Assembly: GCA_020446945.1 (NCBI GenBank)
Contig: JAGRDS010000032.1
Span: forward strand, 1 to 64,000
DNA: 64,000 nucleotides
Source of the DNA: Parvularculaceae bacterium
GTDB lineage: Bacteria; Pseudomonadota; Alphaproteobacteria; Caulobacterales; Parvularculaceae
Direction of reading: 5' to 3'
In this document: positions 15,496 to 24,397 of the stretch, in pieces
Layout of the letters: every line of letters starts with the position of its first letter
Numbering within the stretch: the stretch's first letter is position 1
Translations under genes and position numbers: made by a program
Notes under the pieces: generated by a model
Told to the model about the DNA's origin: nothing
The model's database searches: none
What the model saw: only the letters and a program-made list of their open reading frames with translations

Positions 15496-16731
15496 ATGTT
15501 CGCCCTGCGCATCCTTTGCCTTTCGTTCGCCGTCATGGCGTCCGCCGCCGCCGCGCAGGAGGGCCCGGTTCAGTTGACGCCCGGCGCGCCGCCGGCGACC
15601 GACGACTACGCGAATTTCGAACTTGAAAAGACGCTCGACGCCGCATTCGCGACCGGCGATTTCGTCGGCCTTGCGGTCGCCGTCGTGCGAAACGGCGAGA
15701 CGCGGCTGATCAAAACCTATGGCGAGGTCGAGGCGGGCGGCGAAAAGATCGGGCCGTCGACCGTGTTCCGCATCGGCTCGCTGTCCAAGGGTTTCGCTTC
15801 GGCGCTCGCCGGCATGGCCATGACGCAGGGCCTGCTGTCGCCGTCCGATCCGGCGACGCGCTTTGCGCCCGGTTTGAAACTCGCCGGCGGCGCGGAAAAA
15901 TCGCTCGAACTCGGGCACCTGCTTTCGCACCAGACCGGCCTGCCGCCGAACGCCTATGACAACCTTCTTGAGGCGGGAACGCCGATTGCGGAAATCTATC
16001 CGAAATACGCCAGGGTCAAGCCCGTCTGTCCCGTCGGGCGGTGCTACACTTACCAGAATATCGCCTTCGATATCGCCGGCCTCGCCGTTTCCTCCGTATA
16101 CGGCGCGCCCTATGGCGACCTCGCGCGGACCCGGTTATTCGCCCCGCTCGGCATGACGACGGCCTCGGTCGGCGCGGAAGGGCTCCTTGCGGCCTATTCC
16201 TATGCGCGTCCGAATGTGCGCGATCGCATAAAGGGGACGAAAGACGAATACGGTCCCTGGCGCGCGGTCGAGGTGAAGCCGAATTATTATCGCGTGCCGG
16301 CGGCGGGCGGCGTCAACGCCTCGCTGATCGACATGGTGCTGTGGCTGAAGGCGCAGATGGGATACGCGCCCGGCGTCCTGTCGGGCGAACTGCTCGATCT
16401 CGTTCATACGCCGCGTGTCGTTTCGCCGGGCGAGACCGCGCGCATGCGGCGCGTGTCGCCGCGTTTCAGCGCCGCGCAATATGCGTTCGGCTGGCGCCTT
16501 TACAATTACGAAGGCGCGCAGGTGATCGCTCACGCGGGAACCGTTGAAGGTTATGCGGCGCATATCGGCTGGCTGCCCGAAAAGGATGCGGGGATCGTCA
16601 TCCTGTCCAATTCCGCCTCGAAGCGCGTGTGGCGGATCCTGCCGACGTTTCTCGATATCGAACTCGGCCTGCCGCGCGAGGACTGGCTGGCGCTTGAAGG
16701 CGCCGGCGGCGCCCGGGCGGGCGTTCAATAG
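15496..16731 (+). CDS. Exported serine hydrolase, class C beta-lactamase/PBP family
   Basis: The 411-aa protein has a signal peptide (MFALRILCLSFAVMASAAAA) and the beta-lactamase fold motifs: SLSK (S95, K98), a tyrosine motif in CYTYQNIAFDI, and HAGTVEGY in place of the KTG box. Such proteins are periplasmic D-Ala-D-Ala peptidases or esterases rather than true resistance enzymes. The start at 15496 gives the signal peptide and has AAGG nearby; the frame is open to 15358. Divergent from nrdDG. Confidence 0.85.
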   Translation: MFALRILCLSFAVMASAAAAQEGPVQLTPGAPPATDDYANFELEKTLDAAFATGDFVGLAVAVVRNGETRLIKTYGEVEAGGEKIGPSTVFRIGSLSKGFASALAGMAMTQGLLSPSDPATRFAPGLKLAGGAEKSLELGHLLSHQTGLPPNAYDNLLEAGTPIAEIYPKYARVKPVCPVGRCYTYQNIAFDIAGLAVSSVYGAPYGDLARTRLFAPLGMTTASVGAEGLLAAYSYARPNVRDRIKGTKDEYGPWRAVEVKPNYYRVPAAGGVNASLIDMVLWLKAQMGYAPGVLSGELLDLVHTPRVVSPGETARMRRVSPRFSAAQYAFGWRLYNYEGAQVIAHAGTVEGYAAHIGWLPEKDAGIVILSNSASKRVWRILPTFLDIELGLPREDWLALEGAGGARAGVQ

Positions 16732-16765
16732 GCGAACGCGGCGATGCGCGCCCGGCGCGCCGGAA

Positions 16766-18256
16766 TTATTCCGCCGCGACGGCGGCGGCTTCGCCCGCCG
16801 CCTGCGCGCGCGCCGATTTTGAAAACCGCATGACGCCGTCATCGATGCGGCCGTATTTCAGGATTGCGATTTCCCGGAAATAGCTTTGCGGATTTCGCCA
16901 GGGCGCCCGGTCGCCCTGTTTGGGCAGCCGCTCCGCCGCGCGCAGGACATATCCGGAGTTGAGGTCCAGAAACGGCTCCGCCTTCATGTCCGGATCGTCA
17001 TTGACGGGCGTCGCCATGTCGGCGCCGCGCGCGTCCATATGCTTGAGCAGGCGGCAGACATATTGGGAGACGAGATCGGCGCGCAGCGTCCAGGATGAAT
17101 TCGTGTAGCCGAAAACGAAGGCGGCGTTCGGCAGGTCCGAAATCATGACGCCGCGATAGGTGAAGGTCTTGCCGAGATCGACCGCGCGCCCGTCGACGCT
17201 CGCCTTCGCGCCGCCCATCGCCTGCAAATCAAGGCCGGTCGCGGTGACGATGAGGTCGGCTTCAAGGGTCTTGCCGGACGTCAGCCTGACGCCGTTCTCG
17301 ACGAATCTTTCGATCGTGTCTGTTTCGACGGAGGCGTCACCCTCGCGGATGGCGCGGAACAGATCGCCGTCGGGCACGACGCAAAGCCGCTGGTCCCACG
17401 GGTTGTAACGCGGTTGAAAGTGCTTTTCGACATCATAGCCGTCAGGCAATTGTTCGCGCACGAGATTGAGAAGGTTTTCGCCGGATTTTTTCGGACGCGC
17501 GCGGATAAGCTTGAACATGATCTGCTGAAACGCGATGCGCCACCAGCGAATGAGACGATAGGCGAGCGAGCGCGGCATGAAGCGCGACAGCATGACGGCC
17601 GCGTTCGAACTTTCCGGCAGCGTGTAAAACCAGCTCGGCGACCTTTGCAGCATCGTTACATGCGCCGCCTTGTCCGTCATCGACGGGATCAGCGTCACCG
17701 CCGTCGCGCCAGAGCCGATGACGACGACGCGCTTGCCCGAATAATCGTAATTTTCCGGCCATGACTGGGGATGGATGATATCGCCGCGAAAATCCTCGCG
17801 ACCGGGAAATTCCGGCGTGTAGCCCGCCGCGTATTTGTAATAGCCCGAACACATCCAGAGAAAATTGCACGAATATTTTTTTTCGCCGCCGGCGGTTTTC
17901 GCCGTCACGGTCCAGCGCGCGCGCGCCGTGTCGAAATCGATCTTTTCGACCGTCTCGCCGAAACGGATATTCCGGTCGATGCCGTAATGGCGCGCCGTCT
18001 CGTTCACATAGGACTTTATCGACGGCCCGTCGGCGATCACCTTCGGCGTGCGCCAGGGGCGGAACCCGTAGCCGAGCGTGAACATGTCGCTGTCCGAGCG
18101 GATGCCGGGATAGCGGAAAAGATCCCAGGTGCCGCCCGTCTCCGCGCGCGCCTCGATTATCTGGTAGGTCTTGCCGGGCCGCATCACCTGAAGGTGACGG
18201 GCCGCCCCGACGCCGGAAATTCCCGCGCCGACAATGATGACGTCGAAATATTCCAC
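16766..18256 (-). CDS. Flavin-binding (Baeyer-Villiger-type) monooxygenase
   Basis: The 496-aa protein has an FAD dinucleotide motif (GAGISGVGAARHL), the family fingerprint FPGREDFRGDIIHPQSWPE (variant of FxGxxxHxxxW, residues ~149-167) and an NADPH motif (GSGATAVTLIP). It resembles EthA-type Baeyer-Villiger monooxygenases that insert oxygen next to a ketone, using NADPH and O2. Substrate cannot be told. It is divergent from the YcgN-family gene, with a 12-bp tandem repeat in the shared promoter region. Confidence 0.88.
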   Translation of the reverse strand: MEYFDVIIVGAGISGVGAARHLQVMRPGKTYQIIEARAETGGTWDLFRYPGIRSDSDMFTLGYGFRPWRTPKVIADGPSIKSYVNETARHYGIDRNIRFGETVEKIDFDTARARWTVTAKTAGGEKKYSCNFLWMCSGYYKYAAGYTPEFPGREDFRGDIIHPQSWPENYDYSGKRVVVIGSGATAVTLIPSMTDKAAHVTMLQRSPSWFYTLPESSNAAVMLSRFMPRSLAYRLIRWWRIAFQQIMFKLIRARPKKSGENLLNLVREQLPDGYDVEKHFQPRYNPWDQRLCVVPDGDLFRAIREGDASVETDTIERFVENGVRLTSGKTLEADLIVTATGLDLQAMGGAKASVDGRAVDLGKTFTYRGVMISDLPNAAFVFGYTNSSWTLRADLVSQYVCRLLKHMDARGADMATPVNDDPDMKAEPFLDLNSGYVLRAAERLPKQGDRAPWRNPQSYFREIAILKYGRIDDGVMRFSKSARAQAAGEAAAVAAE

Positions 18257-18307
18257 CGCGGCTTCCTTTCCGGCGCCGTTTTAGGCCGAAACGCAGGTAT
18301 ACTCCAT

Positions 18308-18355
18308 GGTTTGCAGCAGCGTTCGCAGCAGGGTTTGCAGCAGGGTTTGCAGCAG
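18308..18355. repeat. Four-copy 12-bp tandem repeat in a divergent promoter
   Basis: GGTTTGCAGCAG occurs at 18308-18319, 18332-18343 and 18344-18355, with a variant (CGTTCGCAGCAG) at 18320-18331. The array fills the 141-bp space between the divergent monooxygenase and YcgN-family genes. It could be a cooperative regulator site or slippage-prone DNA. Confidence 0.8.
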
Positions 18356-18397
18356 GCGCGCCTTTCCAAAAGGCGAAAAGACAGGCAGGTAGCCGGC

Positions 18398-18868
18398 GTG
18401 CCGTTCTGGGAGGAAAAAGCGCTGAAGGACATGTCCGATGCGGAGTGGGAGAAGCTCTGCGACGGATGCGGCAAGTGCTGCCTCGTGCTGCTCGATGAAA
18501 CGGACACCGGCCGGCTTTATGAAACGAATGTCGCCTGCCGGCTGTTCGACGTCAAAAAGCGGCGCTGCGCCGATTATGCGAACCGGACGCGGATCGTGAA
18601 GGATTGCGTGCGGCTGACCCCCGCGAACGCCGGCGCGCTCGACTGGATGCCGGAAAGCTGCGCCTATCGCCGGCTTGCGCGCGGCGAGGGCTTGCCGGAC
18701 TGGCATCCGCTTTTGACAGGAACGGCGAAAAACGTCGAGGATGCGGGCGTCGCGGTCATGAACGCGGTCAATGAACCCGATATCGATGCGGACGATATCT
18801 GGGATTACGTCGTCGCGGTCCGCCCGCGCGGCCGGAAAAAGAAGCCGCGCCCGAAGAAGCGCGCCTGA
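18398..18868 (+). CDS. UPF0260/YcgN-family CxxC protein
   Basis: The 156-aa protein matches the YcgN family: N-terminal FWEEKALKDMSDAEWE, then the CDGCGKCC cluster (~25-32), two further Cys in CRLFDVKKRRC and C67, and a late Cys in PESCAYRRL. Eight Cys suggest an Fe or Zn cluster; function unknown. The GTG start at 18398 matches the family N-terminus (VPFWEEK); RBS AGGTAG. C-terminal Lys/Arg-rich tail. Confidence 0.85.
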   Translation: MPFWEEKALKDMSDAEWEKLCDGCGKCCLVLLDETDTGRLYETNVACRLFDVKKRRCADYANRTRIVKDCVRLTPANAGALDWMPESCAYRRLARGEGLPDWHPLLTGTAKNVEDAGVAVMNAVNEPDIDADDIWDYVVAVRPRGRKKKPRPKKRA

Positions 18869-18913
18869 TGCGGGCCTGAGGCGAGAGTGAAATCAACGCT
18901 CAGCGCTCAACGC

Positions 18914-20062
18914 TCAGCGCGCGGGCGTTTCGGCGTTTGCGCGCGCGGCGCTTGCGCGTTCAAGCGCGTCCTCGACGAGCGGGACAAGCGCGCGCGAATA
19001 GCGTTTCGATTCAGCCGGCGACAGGTGCGACCATTCGGGCAGGTCGTAATTCATCATCTCCGGACGATCGAGGAAGTTGACGCCCCCGCTCGCGGTTTTC
19101 TCAAGCAGGCGATCCCAGAATCGTTCGCGCGGAAAGCCGTTCCGCTCGACTTCGAGAAACGGTCCGGCGGCCGGCGGCTGAATGAAGACAACATCGCCGC
19201 CGCGCGCGCGGATCGCATCGACATTCGTCTTTACGCCGGCGATGATCGCGTCGATCGCCGCATCCGGCATCGGCGGCGGCGGCTCGCCGTTCGGTCCCGG
19301 CGGCGGGGCGAAGAGCTTGAATGCGATCAGCCACTGGTCGCGCGCTTCTTTCCTGTAGGCTTCGTCGTCGACGACGCGGCGCCACATTTCGCCGTTGCGG
19401 TCCCGGTCCAGACGCTGGAGTTTTCGCGGATCGAATCGCGGCGCCATTCCCGCCCGCAAAGGCAGCGGCGCCAGCGTCATCTGCCGTTTCGGCCGCGTCT
19501 GTTCGTCTATGAAGGCGAAAATTTTCTCAAGCTGGACGGACATCAGATGATCGACGCGCTGCGACGGGGTTTCATCGCGCGTATAGGCGATGACTTCCTC
19601 GCGCAGCCCGCCCTCCTGCGTGAAGAACAGGATCGGCGTGACGCTGACAATCAGCACGCCGCGGAAATTTTCGTCCTCGGCTAGATCTTTCAGGAATATG
19701 CGCGGGCTCGTGCCTTCGAGCGCGAGTTGAACGGGGCGCTCGCCGGCGATCTCCTCCCAGATATCGAGATCGACATCGAACAGCGCGCGCGAGGAGCCGA
19801 TGATGACGCTCGCGTCGCCTGTCGCCTTGCGCCGCTGTTCGGCCCAGAGCGCCGGCGTGTTCTTGAAATCGCCGGCGCTCATCTCCTTGCCGCGCCAGTA
19901 AAACTCCCAGCCGAGCGTCAGGACCGCGCTCGCGGCGAGGATGGCGAGCGTTATCGCGCGCCATGGCGCGGCCGGAACCGGCCGCTCGACATGTTCCGGG
20001 TCGAAAAATGCGGTCTTCGGCGCCGGATAGGCGTTTTCAGAACTGGAAGTAGATGAAGGCAC
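18914..20062 (-). CDS. SGNH-hydrolase-like partner of the MBOAT acyltransferase
   Basis: The 382-aa protein has one N-terminal membrane helix (~33-52) and a periplasmic domain beginning VIIGSSRALFDVDLD, typical of the nucleophile block in SGNH/AlgJ-like proteins. It overlaps the end of the MBOAT gene by 26 nt, so the two act together. By analogy with AlgI-AlgJ or DltB-DltD systems it would help move acyl (often acetyl) groups onto a cell-surface polymer. The polymer is unknown; no glycosyltransferase genes lie nearby. Confidence 0.7.
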   Translation of the reverse strand: MPSSTSSSENAYPAPKTAFFDPEHVERPVPAAPWRAITLAILAASAVLTLGWEFYWRGKEMSAGDFKNTPALWAEQRRKATGDASVIIGSSRALFDVDLDIWEEIAGERPVQLALEGTSPRIFLKDLAEDENFRGVLIVSVTPILFFTQEGGLREEVIAYTRDETPSQRVDHLMSVQLEKIFAFIDEQTRPKRQMTLAPLPLRAGMAPRFDPRKLQRLDRDRNGEMWRRVVDDEAYRKEARDQWLIAFKLFAPPPGPNGEPPPPMPDAAIDAIIAGVKTNVDAIRARGGDVVFIQPPAAGPFLEVERNGFPRERFWDRLLEKTASGGVNFLDRPEMMNYDLPEWSHLSPAESKRYSRALVPLVEDALERASAARANAETPAR

Positions 20063-21458
20063 TGTCCGATCCCTGTGTGATAATCAGCATAAAGAGCATG
20101 ATGGTCCCGCCGAGAACGATAATCCATGGCGGGGCCTTTTCGATCAGCGCCTCCTTCGTCGTCGCGCGCAGGCGCCAGTGCGTCGCCACCATGCCGGCGA
20201 CGACGAGCGTGGCCGGAACGATTTCGTTCAGATAGAGAACCTTTTTCGGGTCTTTTGCGAGGCCGAACATGGATTGCAGCATTATCGCGGCGTCCTTGAA
20301 CGTTTCGGCGCGGAAAAAGACCCAGGTGATGTTGACGAGAAAATAGGTGACGAGCGCCATGGAGAGCCTGAACGCCCAGGAGGAAAACCACGCGCGCTCT
20401 TTCACCGTCTCGCGCAGCAGGCGTTCGCCGGCGAGATAAACGCCGTGCAGTCCGCCCCAGACGACGAATGTCCAGTTTGCGCCGTGCCACAAACCGCCGA
20501 GCAGCATCGTCACGGCGAGATTGACATAGGTTCTGGCGCGCCCCTTCCGCGCGCCGCCGATCGGGATGTAAAGATAATCGCGCAGCCACGTCGATAAAGA
20601 GATGTGCCAGCGCCGCCAGAAATCGGAAAAACCGATCGCGGCGTAGGGGAAGCGGAAATTGTTCGGCAGCGCGAAGCCGAGGCAAAGCGCGGCCCCGATG
20701 GCGATGGTCGAATAGCCGGAGAAATCGAAAAATATCTGTCCGGAAAAGGCGAGCACGCCCGTCCATGCGTCAAGCGGGGCGATCGCGCGGTGCGCGCCGA
20801 ACGCGCCGTCCGCGGCCGGCGCAAGGAAGCTGTCGGCGAGTACGACCTTTTCAAAGAGCCCGAGCGTGATCAGCGCAAGCCCCCAATACATCTGCGCGCC
20901 CGTGGCGCGCTTCTCCTCGGCGAATTGCGGCACAAGCTGCGAGGGGCGGACGATCGGGCCGGCGACAAGCTGGGGAAAGAACGTCACGAACAACGCGAAA
21001 TCGAGCGGCGATTTCGTCGGCGCCGCGCGCCGCAGAAATACGTCGAGCGAATAGGCCATCGTCTGGAAGGTGTAGAACGAAATGCCGACCGGCAGGATGA
21101 TATTCCATTCCGGCGCCTTGTAGGCGAGGCCGACGGAATTCATCAGATGGGTGAAGTTTTCAAGCAGGAAACCGCCATATTTGAAAAAGCCCAGGAAACC
21201 GAGATTGACCGCCAGCGACAGGATGAGAAAAGCGCGCCGGCGCGCGGGCGTTCCGGCCGCGTAAATCCACTGCGCCGCCTTCCAGTCCACAATCGTCGAA
21301 ATCATCAGCAGGATGACGAATGGCGGGTTCCATGCGGCGTAAAAAAGATAGCTCGCGAGAAGAAGGTTGATCTTTTTCACGCGCCAGGAAAAAGGGGCGT
21401 GATGCAGCGCGACCACGATCGCGAAGAAAACGACGAAAGTCAGGGAATTGAAAAGCAA
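20037..21458 (-). CDS. MBOAT-family membrane O-acyltransferase (AlgI/DltB-like)
   Basis: The 473-aa polytopic membrane protein has the MBOAT signature (FPQLVAGPIVRPSQL, FWRRWHISLSTWLRDY, and catalytic His in GGLWHGANWTF). The TTG start at 21458 is inferred: it gives the family N-terminus (LLFNSLTF, read as MLFNSLTF) and has GGAGGGG nine bases before it; longer in-frame extensions are Arg-rich and improbable. It would pass acyl groups across the membrane to the SGNH-like partner encoded next. Confidence 0.9.
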   Translation of the reverse strand: MLFNSLTFVVFFAIVVALHHAPFSWRVKKINLLLASYLFYAAWNPPFVILLMISTIVDWKAAQWIYAAGTPARRRAFLILSLAVNLGFLGFFKYGGFLLENFTHLMNSVGLAYKAPEWNIILPVGISFYTFQTMAYSLDVFLRRAAPTKSPLDFALFVTFFPQLVAGPIVRPSQLVPQFAEEKRATGAQMYWGLALITLGLFEKVVLADSFLAPAADGAFGAHRAIAPLDAWTGVLAFSGQIFFDFSGYSTIAIGAALCLGFALPNNFRFPYAAIGFSDFWRRWHISLSTWLRDYLYIPIGGARKGRARTYVNLAVTMLLGGLWHGANWTFVVWGGLHGVYLAGERLLRETVKERAWFSSWAFRLSMALVTYFLVNITWVFFRAETFKDAAIMLQSMFGLAKDPKKVLYLNEIVPATLVVAGMVATHWRLRATTKEALIEKAPPWIIVLGGTIMLFMLIITQGSDSAFIYFQF

Positions 21459-21778
21459 GCGCCGCCCCTCCACGCTTCGCGAAGCGCGGCAAGATGGCGC
21501 AAATTCCATCCGCGCACAATCGGAATTTGGGCGCATACGGAGGAAAAATGCGGTTCGCCGGCGGGGGTATCGTCGCCCGCCGGGAGTTCGCCGGCGCGTG
21601 ATATTGTTCGCCGACCGGAAAGGCGCCCGGATGGCGCGGGAATGGAGCGGCGAGGGAGCCGGAAAGGCGCCCGAAAGGCGCAATATCGCGCGCTGGAATT
21701 GGACGGCGTTCGAAAGTTGGACTAGAAGGGGGATATCTTCCGCGAGGAGAGACGCAGCCGGCGCCGGTTATAAAAATC

Positions 21779-21862
21779 GCGTAACAGGCGCCTTGTAATC
21801 GGCGCCGCGTAACCGGTCTCGCATAATCGGCCTCGCTGACAGGGCGCCGCCTGAACAGCGCC
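21779..21862. repeat. Degenerate 14-bp tandem repeat, six units
   Basis: Six consecutive 14-bp units (GCGTAACAGGCGCC, TTGTAATCGGCGCC, GCGTAACCGGTCTC, GCATAATCGGCCTC and two more) fill 21779-21862. The consensus is GCGTAAcCGGcGCC. The array ends ~50 bp before the lipoprotein hydrolase start. The remaining 21459-21778 gap, upstream of the divergent MBOAT gene, holds nothing else recognisable. Confidence 0.65.
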
Positions 21863-21913
21863 GCGAGGCCGCGATCGCGTTCAGGCCGGCGAAGCGAAAA
21901 GGGGGAACGGACA

Positions 21914-22888
21914 ATGCTGAAATTCTTCGCAATCCTCGCCGCGATTTTCTCGGCCGGCTGCGCGACGCTCGCCGGCGACAAATTGAGCGGCTCCGGCTTT
22001 ATCGATGCGCCGGGCGGGCCTGTTTGGTACGAGGTCATGGGCGGGGGAGACGGCATACCCCTGATCGCGCTGCATGGCGGTCCCGGCGGCGACTCGTGCA
22101 GTCTTCAGGCTCTGGCCCCGCTCGGCGATACGCGCGCAATCATCCGTTACGACCAGCTTGGAACCGGCCGCTCCGGGCGCCCGACCGATACGTCCTTGTG
22201 GAACCGCGACCGCTTCGTCGCCGAACTTGACGCGCTGCGCGATCAGCTCGGCCTTAAGGAGATACATCTGCTCGGCCATAGCTGGGGCGGATCGCTCGCT
22301 GCGTATTATTACCTTGAGACCGGCGGAAAGGGCGTCAAGTCCCTCATACTTTCATCGCCCCTGATCTCGACGGTGAAATGGATCGAGGATGCGAACCTGC
22401 TGCGCGCGCAATTGCCGGCGGAGGTGCGCGACGTTCTCGATGCGAATGAAAAGGCGGGAACGACGGACAGCCGCGACTATCAGGCCGCAACGCAGGTTTT
22501 CTACGCGCGTCATGTGACCCGCGGCGATGCGGTCGAGAATTATGAGTGTCCGGATGCGCCGTGGAACCCGGTCATCTACAAACAGATGTGGGGGCCGACC
22601 GAATTCTACGCGACCGGATCGCTGAAAGATTTCGATCTCACCGACCGCCTCGATGAAATCGACACGCCGACGCTTTTCATCGCCGGCGAGTTCGACGAGG
22701 CGAGACCGCAAACCGTCGCCGCCTTCGCAAAGCGCGTGCGCGGCGCGCGTTTCGAAGTCATTCCGGGCGTCGGGCATGCGTCCTATACGCGCGCGCCGGA
22801 CCTTTACCGCCGGATCGTCAGGGATTTCATCGACGCGGCGGAACATGCAGGCGAACAAAAAACCGGTGAAAAAGAGAATGACGAATAA
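21914..22888 (+). CDS. Proline-iminopeptidase-like alpha/beta hydrolase lipoprotein
   Basis: The 324-aa protein has a lipoprotein signal (lipobox FSAGC at ~16) and a prolyl aminopeptidase-type hydrolase domain: HGGPGGDS oxyanion motif near 55, nucleophile GHSWGGS near 122, catalytic Asp in IAGEFDEARP and His in GVGHASYTR. It likely cleaves N-terminal proline or related amides in the periplasm. Upstream is a 14-bp tandem array. Confidence 0.85.
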   Translation: MLKFFAILAAIFSAGCATLAGDKLSGSGFIDAPGGPVWYEVMGGGDGIPLIALHGGPGGDSCSLQALAPLGDTRAIIRYDQLGTGRSGRPTDTSLWNRDRFVAELDALRDQLGLKEIHLLGHSWGGSLAAYYYLETGGKGVKSLILSSPLISTVKWIEDANLLRAQLPAEVRDVLDANEKAGTTDSRDYQAATQVFYARHVTRGDAVENYECPDAPWNPVIYKQMWGPTEFYATGSLKDFDLTDRLDEIDTPTLFIAGEFDEARPQTVAAFAKRVRGARFEVIPGVGHASYTRAPDLYRRIVRDFIDAAEHAGEQKTGEKENDE

Positions 22889-23014
22889 GAGAAGGGCGAA
22901 CGCTGGAATGGCGGGAAACATGATCGCGACAGCCGGCAGCGCGCCGATTGACACGGCGCGGGCGATCGTTTCTCCTTTGCGGAACTGCCCCGCAATTCAG
23001 ATGGAGGATGCGTC

Positions 23015-23668
23015 ATGGCGGTTTTCGGAAATGGGCCTGCGGCGATGATATCGGGCGTCGTGCTGGCGGTCGGCGCGGGCGCGGCGGCGCTGTTTACGCT
23101 CGGCAAGTCGCCGCAGGGCGACGGCGAACCGGTCCGCGAGGAGGTCGCCGCGCCGGTGAGCGAGGCGCACGCCGCGCAGCCGGCGGAAGCGAACGCGGAA
23201 ACCAAACTCGCGCAGGCCGGCGAAAGCGGTTCGCCGCGCGAAGATGAGCCTGCGGCGCGCGGTGATGAGCCTGCGGCGCGCGATGACGAGCCTGCGGCGC
23301 GGCGTGCGCCCGTCAGTCTCGATTTCTCGCTCGGATCGCTCGCGGACCTGCGCGGTCTCGGCGCCGCGTCGATGCTCGACAAGATCGACGCGGTTGAAGG
23401 CGTCGCGGAAAAAACGAAAGTGTGGGTTGCGACGGCGGATGTGGCGAGCGCGCCGGGCGATGAAACTTTCTACCACGTCAAGGGACCGCTCACCTGCGGA
23501 CGCATCGGCTGCGACCTCATCGTTTCGAGCGCATCGGGCGATGTCCTGCTTGAAACGGTCGGCGAGGGGATTTCCTCGCCCGCGATGGACGTGCTGGTCA
23601 TAAACAAGGGCGTCGGCGCTTCCGTCACCTGGGTGTTCGACGGCGCGCATTTCGTCGAAAAAGGCTGA
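23015..23668 (+). CDS. Secreted or anchored protein with PLTCGxxGC domain (paralogue 1)
   Basis: The 217-aa protein has an N-terminal hydrophobic segment (~7-30), a disordered Ala/Glu/Pro stretch with three 7-residue repeats (xDEPAAR), and a C-terminal ~85-residue domain (from KVWVATADVASAPG to the end). That domain closely matches the C-terminus of the protein at 23826, including GPLTCGRIGCDLIV, the VGEGISSP segment and the INKG turn. No known family is recognised. Function unknown. Confidence 0.7.
   Translation: MAVFGNGPAAMISGVVLAVGAGAAALFTLGKSPQGDGEPVREEVAAPVSEAHAAQPAEANAETKLAQAGESGSPREDEPAARGDEPAARDDEPAARRAPVSLDFSLGSLADLRGLGAASMLDKIDAVEGVAEKTKVWVATADVASAPGDETFYHVKGPLTCGRIGCDLIVSSASGDVLLETVGEGISSPAMDVLVINKGVGASVTWVFDGAHFVEKG
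23240..23302 (+). repeat. 21-bp in-frame coding repeat
   Basis: Three consecutive 21-bp units (23240-23260, 23261-23281, 23282-23302) encode EDEPAAR, GDEPAAR and DDEPAAR in the linker of the 23015 protein. Confidence 0.8.
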
Positions 23669-23825
23669 ACCGGCGCCGGGCGCGAATACGCGCCGCGCGC
23701 CGTTCGCGCGCGGGAAATCCGCAGAACGCCCGCGTTAATCCGGGGCCGGCCGGCGCACGTTGACTTACGGGCGGGCTTGATTTCTCATTGGCCCCGTATC
23801 TTGCGTCGGGGAGGAGGGTCGTTCC

Positions 23826-24383
23826 ATGCGCTCCGCAGTTTTAATCTCGGGAATTATCGCGTCGTGTCTTGCTATTTGCGCTGTCTCGCCGGCGGCGCCG
23901 GCGTTTGCGCAAACGCAGGACGAGGCGCAGGCCGTCTCGGCGTCGCGCTACGCGCGCGCGCCCAATCGCGCGGTCGGCGTCGAAGGGCGCATGAAAGAAG
24001 TTTACTGGGCGGCGGAACCGGATTCGGCGCGGCTCTTCGCGAAAATGCAGATGTTCGCCGAAGCGGGTCGCATCGCCCGCGCGCCGGGCGCGTTGCGTCA
24101 CACAAAGGTCTGGACGGCGCGCGCCGATGTTTGCTCGACGCCGGGCGAGGAAATCCTGATGCAGATCCGAAGCCCGCTGACCTGCGGATCGCTCGGCTGC
24201 GAAATGCTGGTGCTGAGCGACGCCGGCGGCGGCGCGCCGCGCGTCATAATGCGCACGGTCGGCGATTCGATCGATTCACCCGTCATCGACGGGCTCATCA
24301 TTAATCGCGGTTCGAAAAACCAGCGCGCCTGGCGCTATGACGCCGCCGGCGATTTCCGCCAGATAAACCGGCGCCCGCAATGA
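23826..24383 (+). CDS. Secreted protein with PLTCGxxGC domain (paralogue 2)
   Basis: The 185-aa protein has a Sec signal peptide (cleavage near AFA-QT, ~29). Its C-terminal half matches the 23015 protein: KVWTARADVCSTPGEE, SPLTCGSLGCEML, VGDSIDSPVIDGLIINRGS. The middle region (RLFAKMQMFAEAGR) is not shared. Two Cys five residues apart in CGSLGC are conserved in both. No family is recognised; a periplasmic role is inferred from the signal only. Confidence 0.72.
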   Translation: MRSAVLISGIIASCLAICAVSPAAPAFAQTQDEAQAVSASRYARAPNRAVGVEGRMKEVYWAAEPDSARLFAKMQMFAEAGRIARAPGALRHTKVWTARADVCSTPGEEILMQIRSPLTCGSLGCEMLVLSDAGGGAPRVIMRTVGDSIDSPVIDGLIINRGSKNQRAWRYDAAGDFRQINRRPQ

Positions 24384-24397
24384 GGGGGGGAGAAAAA

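Noticed and set aside
22804..23382. Minus-strand 192-codon frame rich in Ser/Ala/Gly
   Set aside because: Antisense to the 23015 gene; its repeats are only the complement of the DEPAAR coding repeat.
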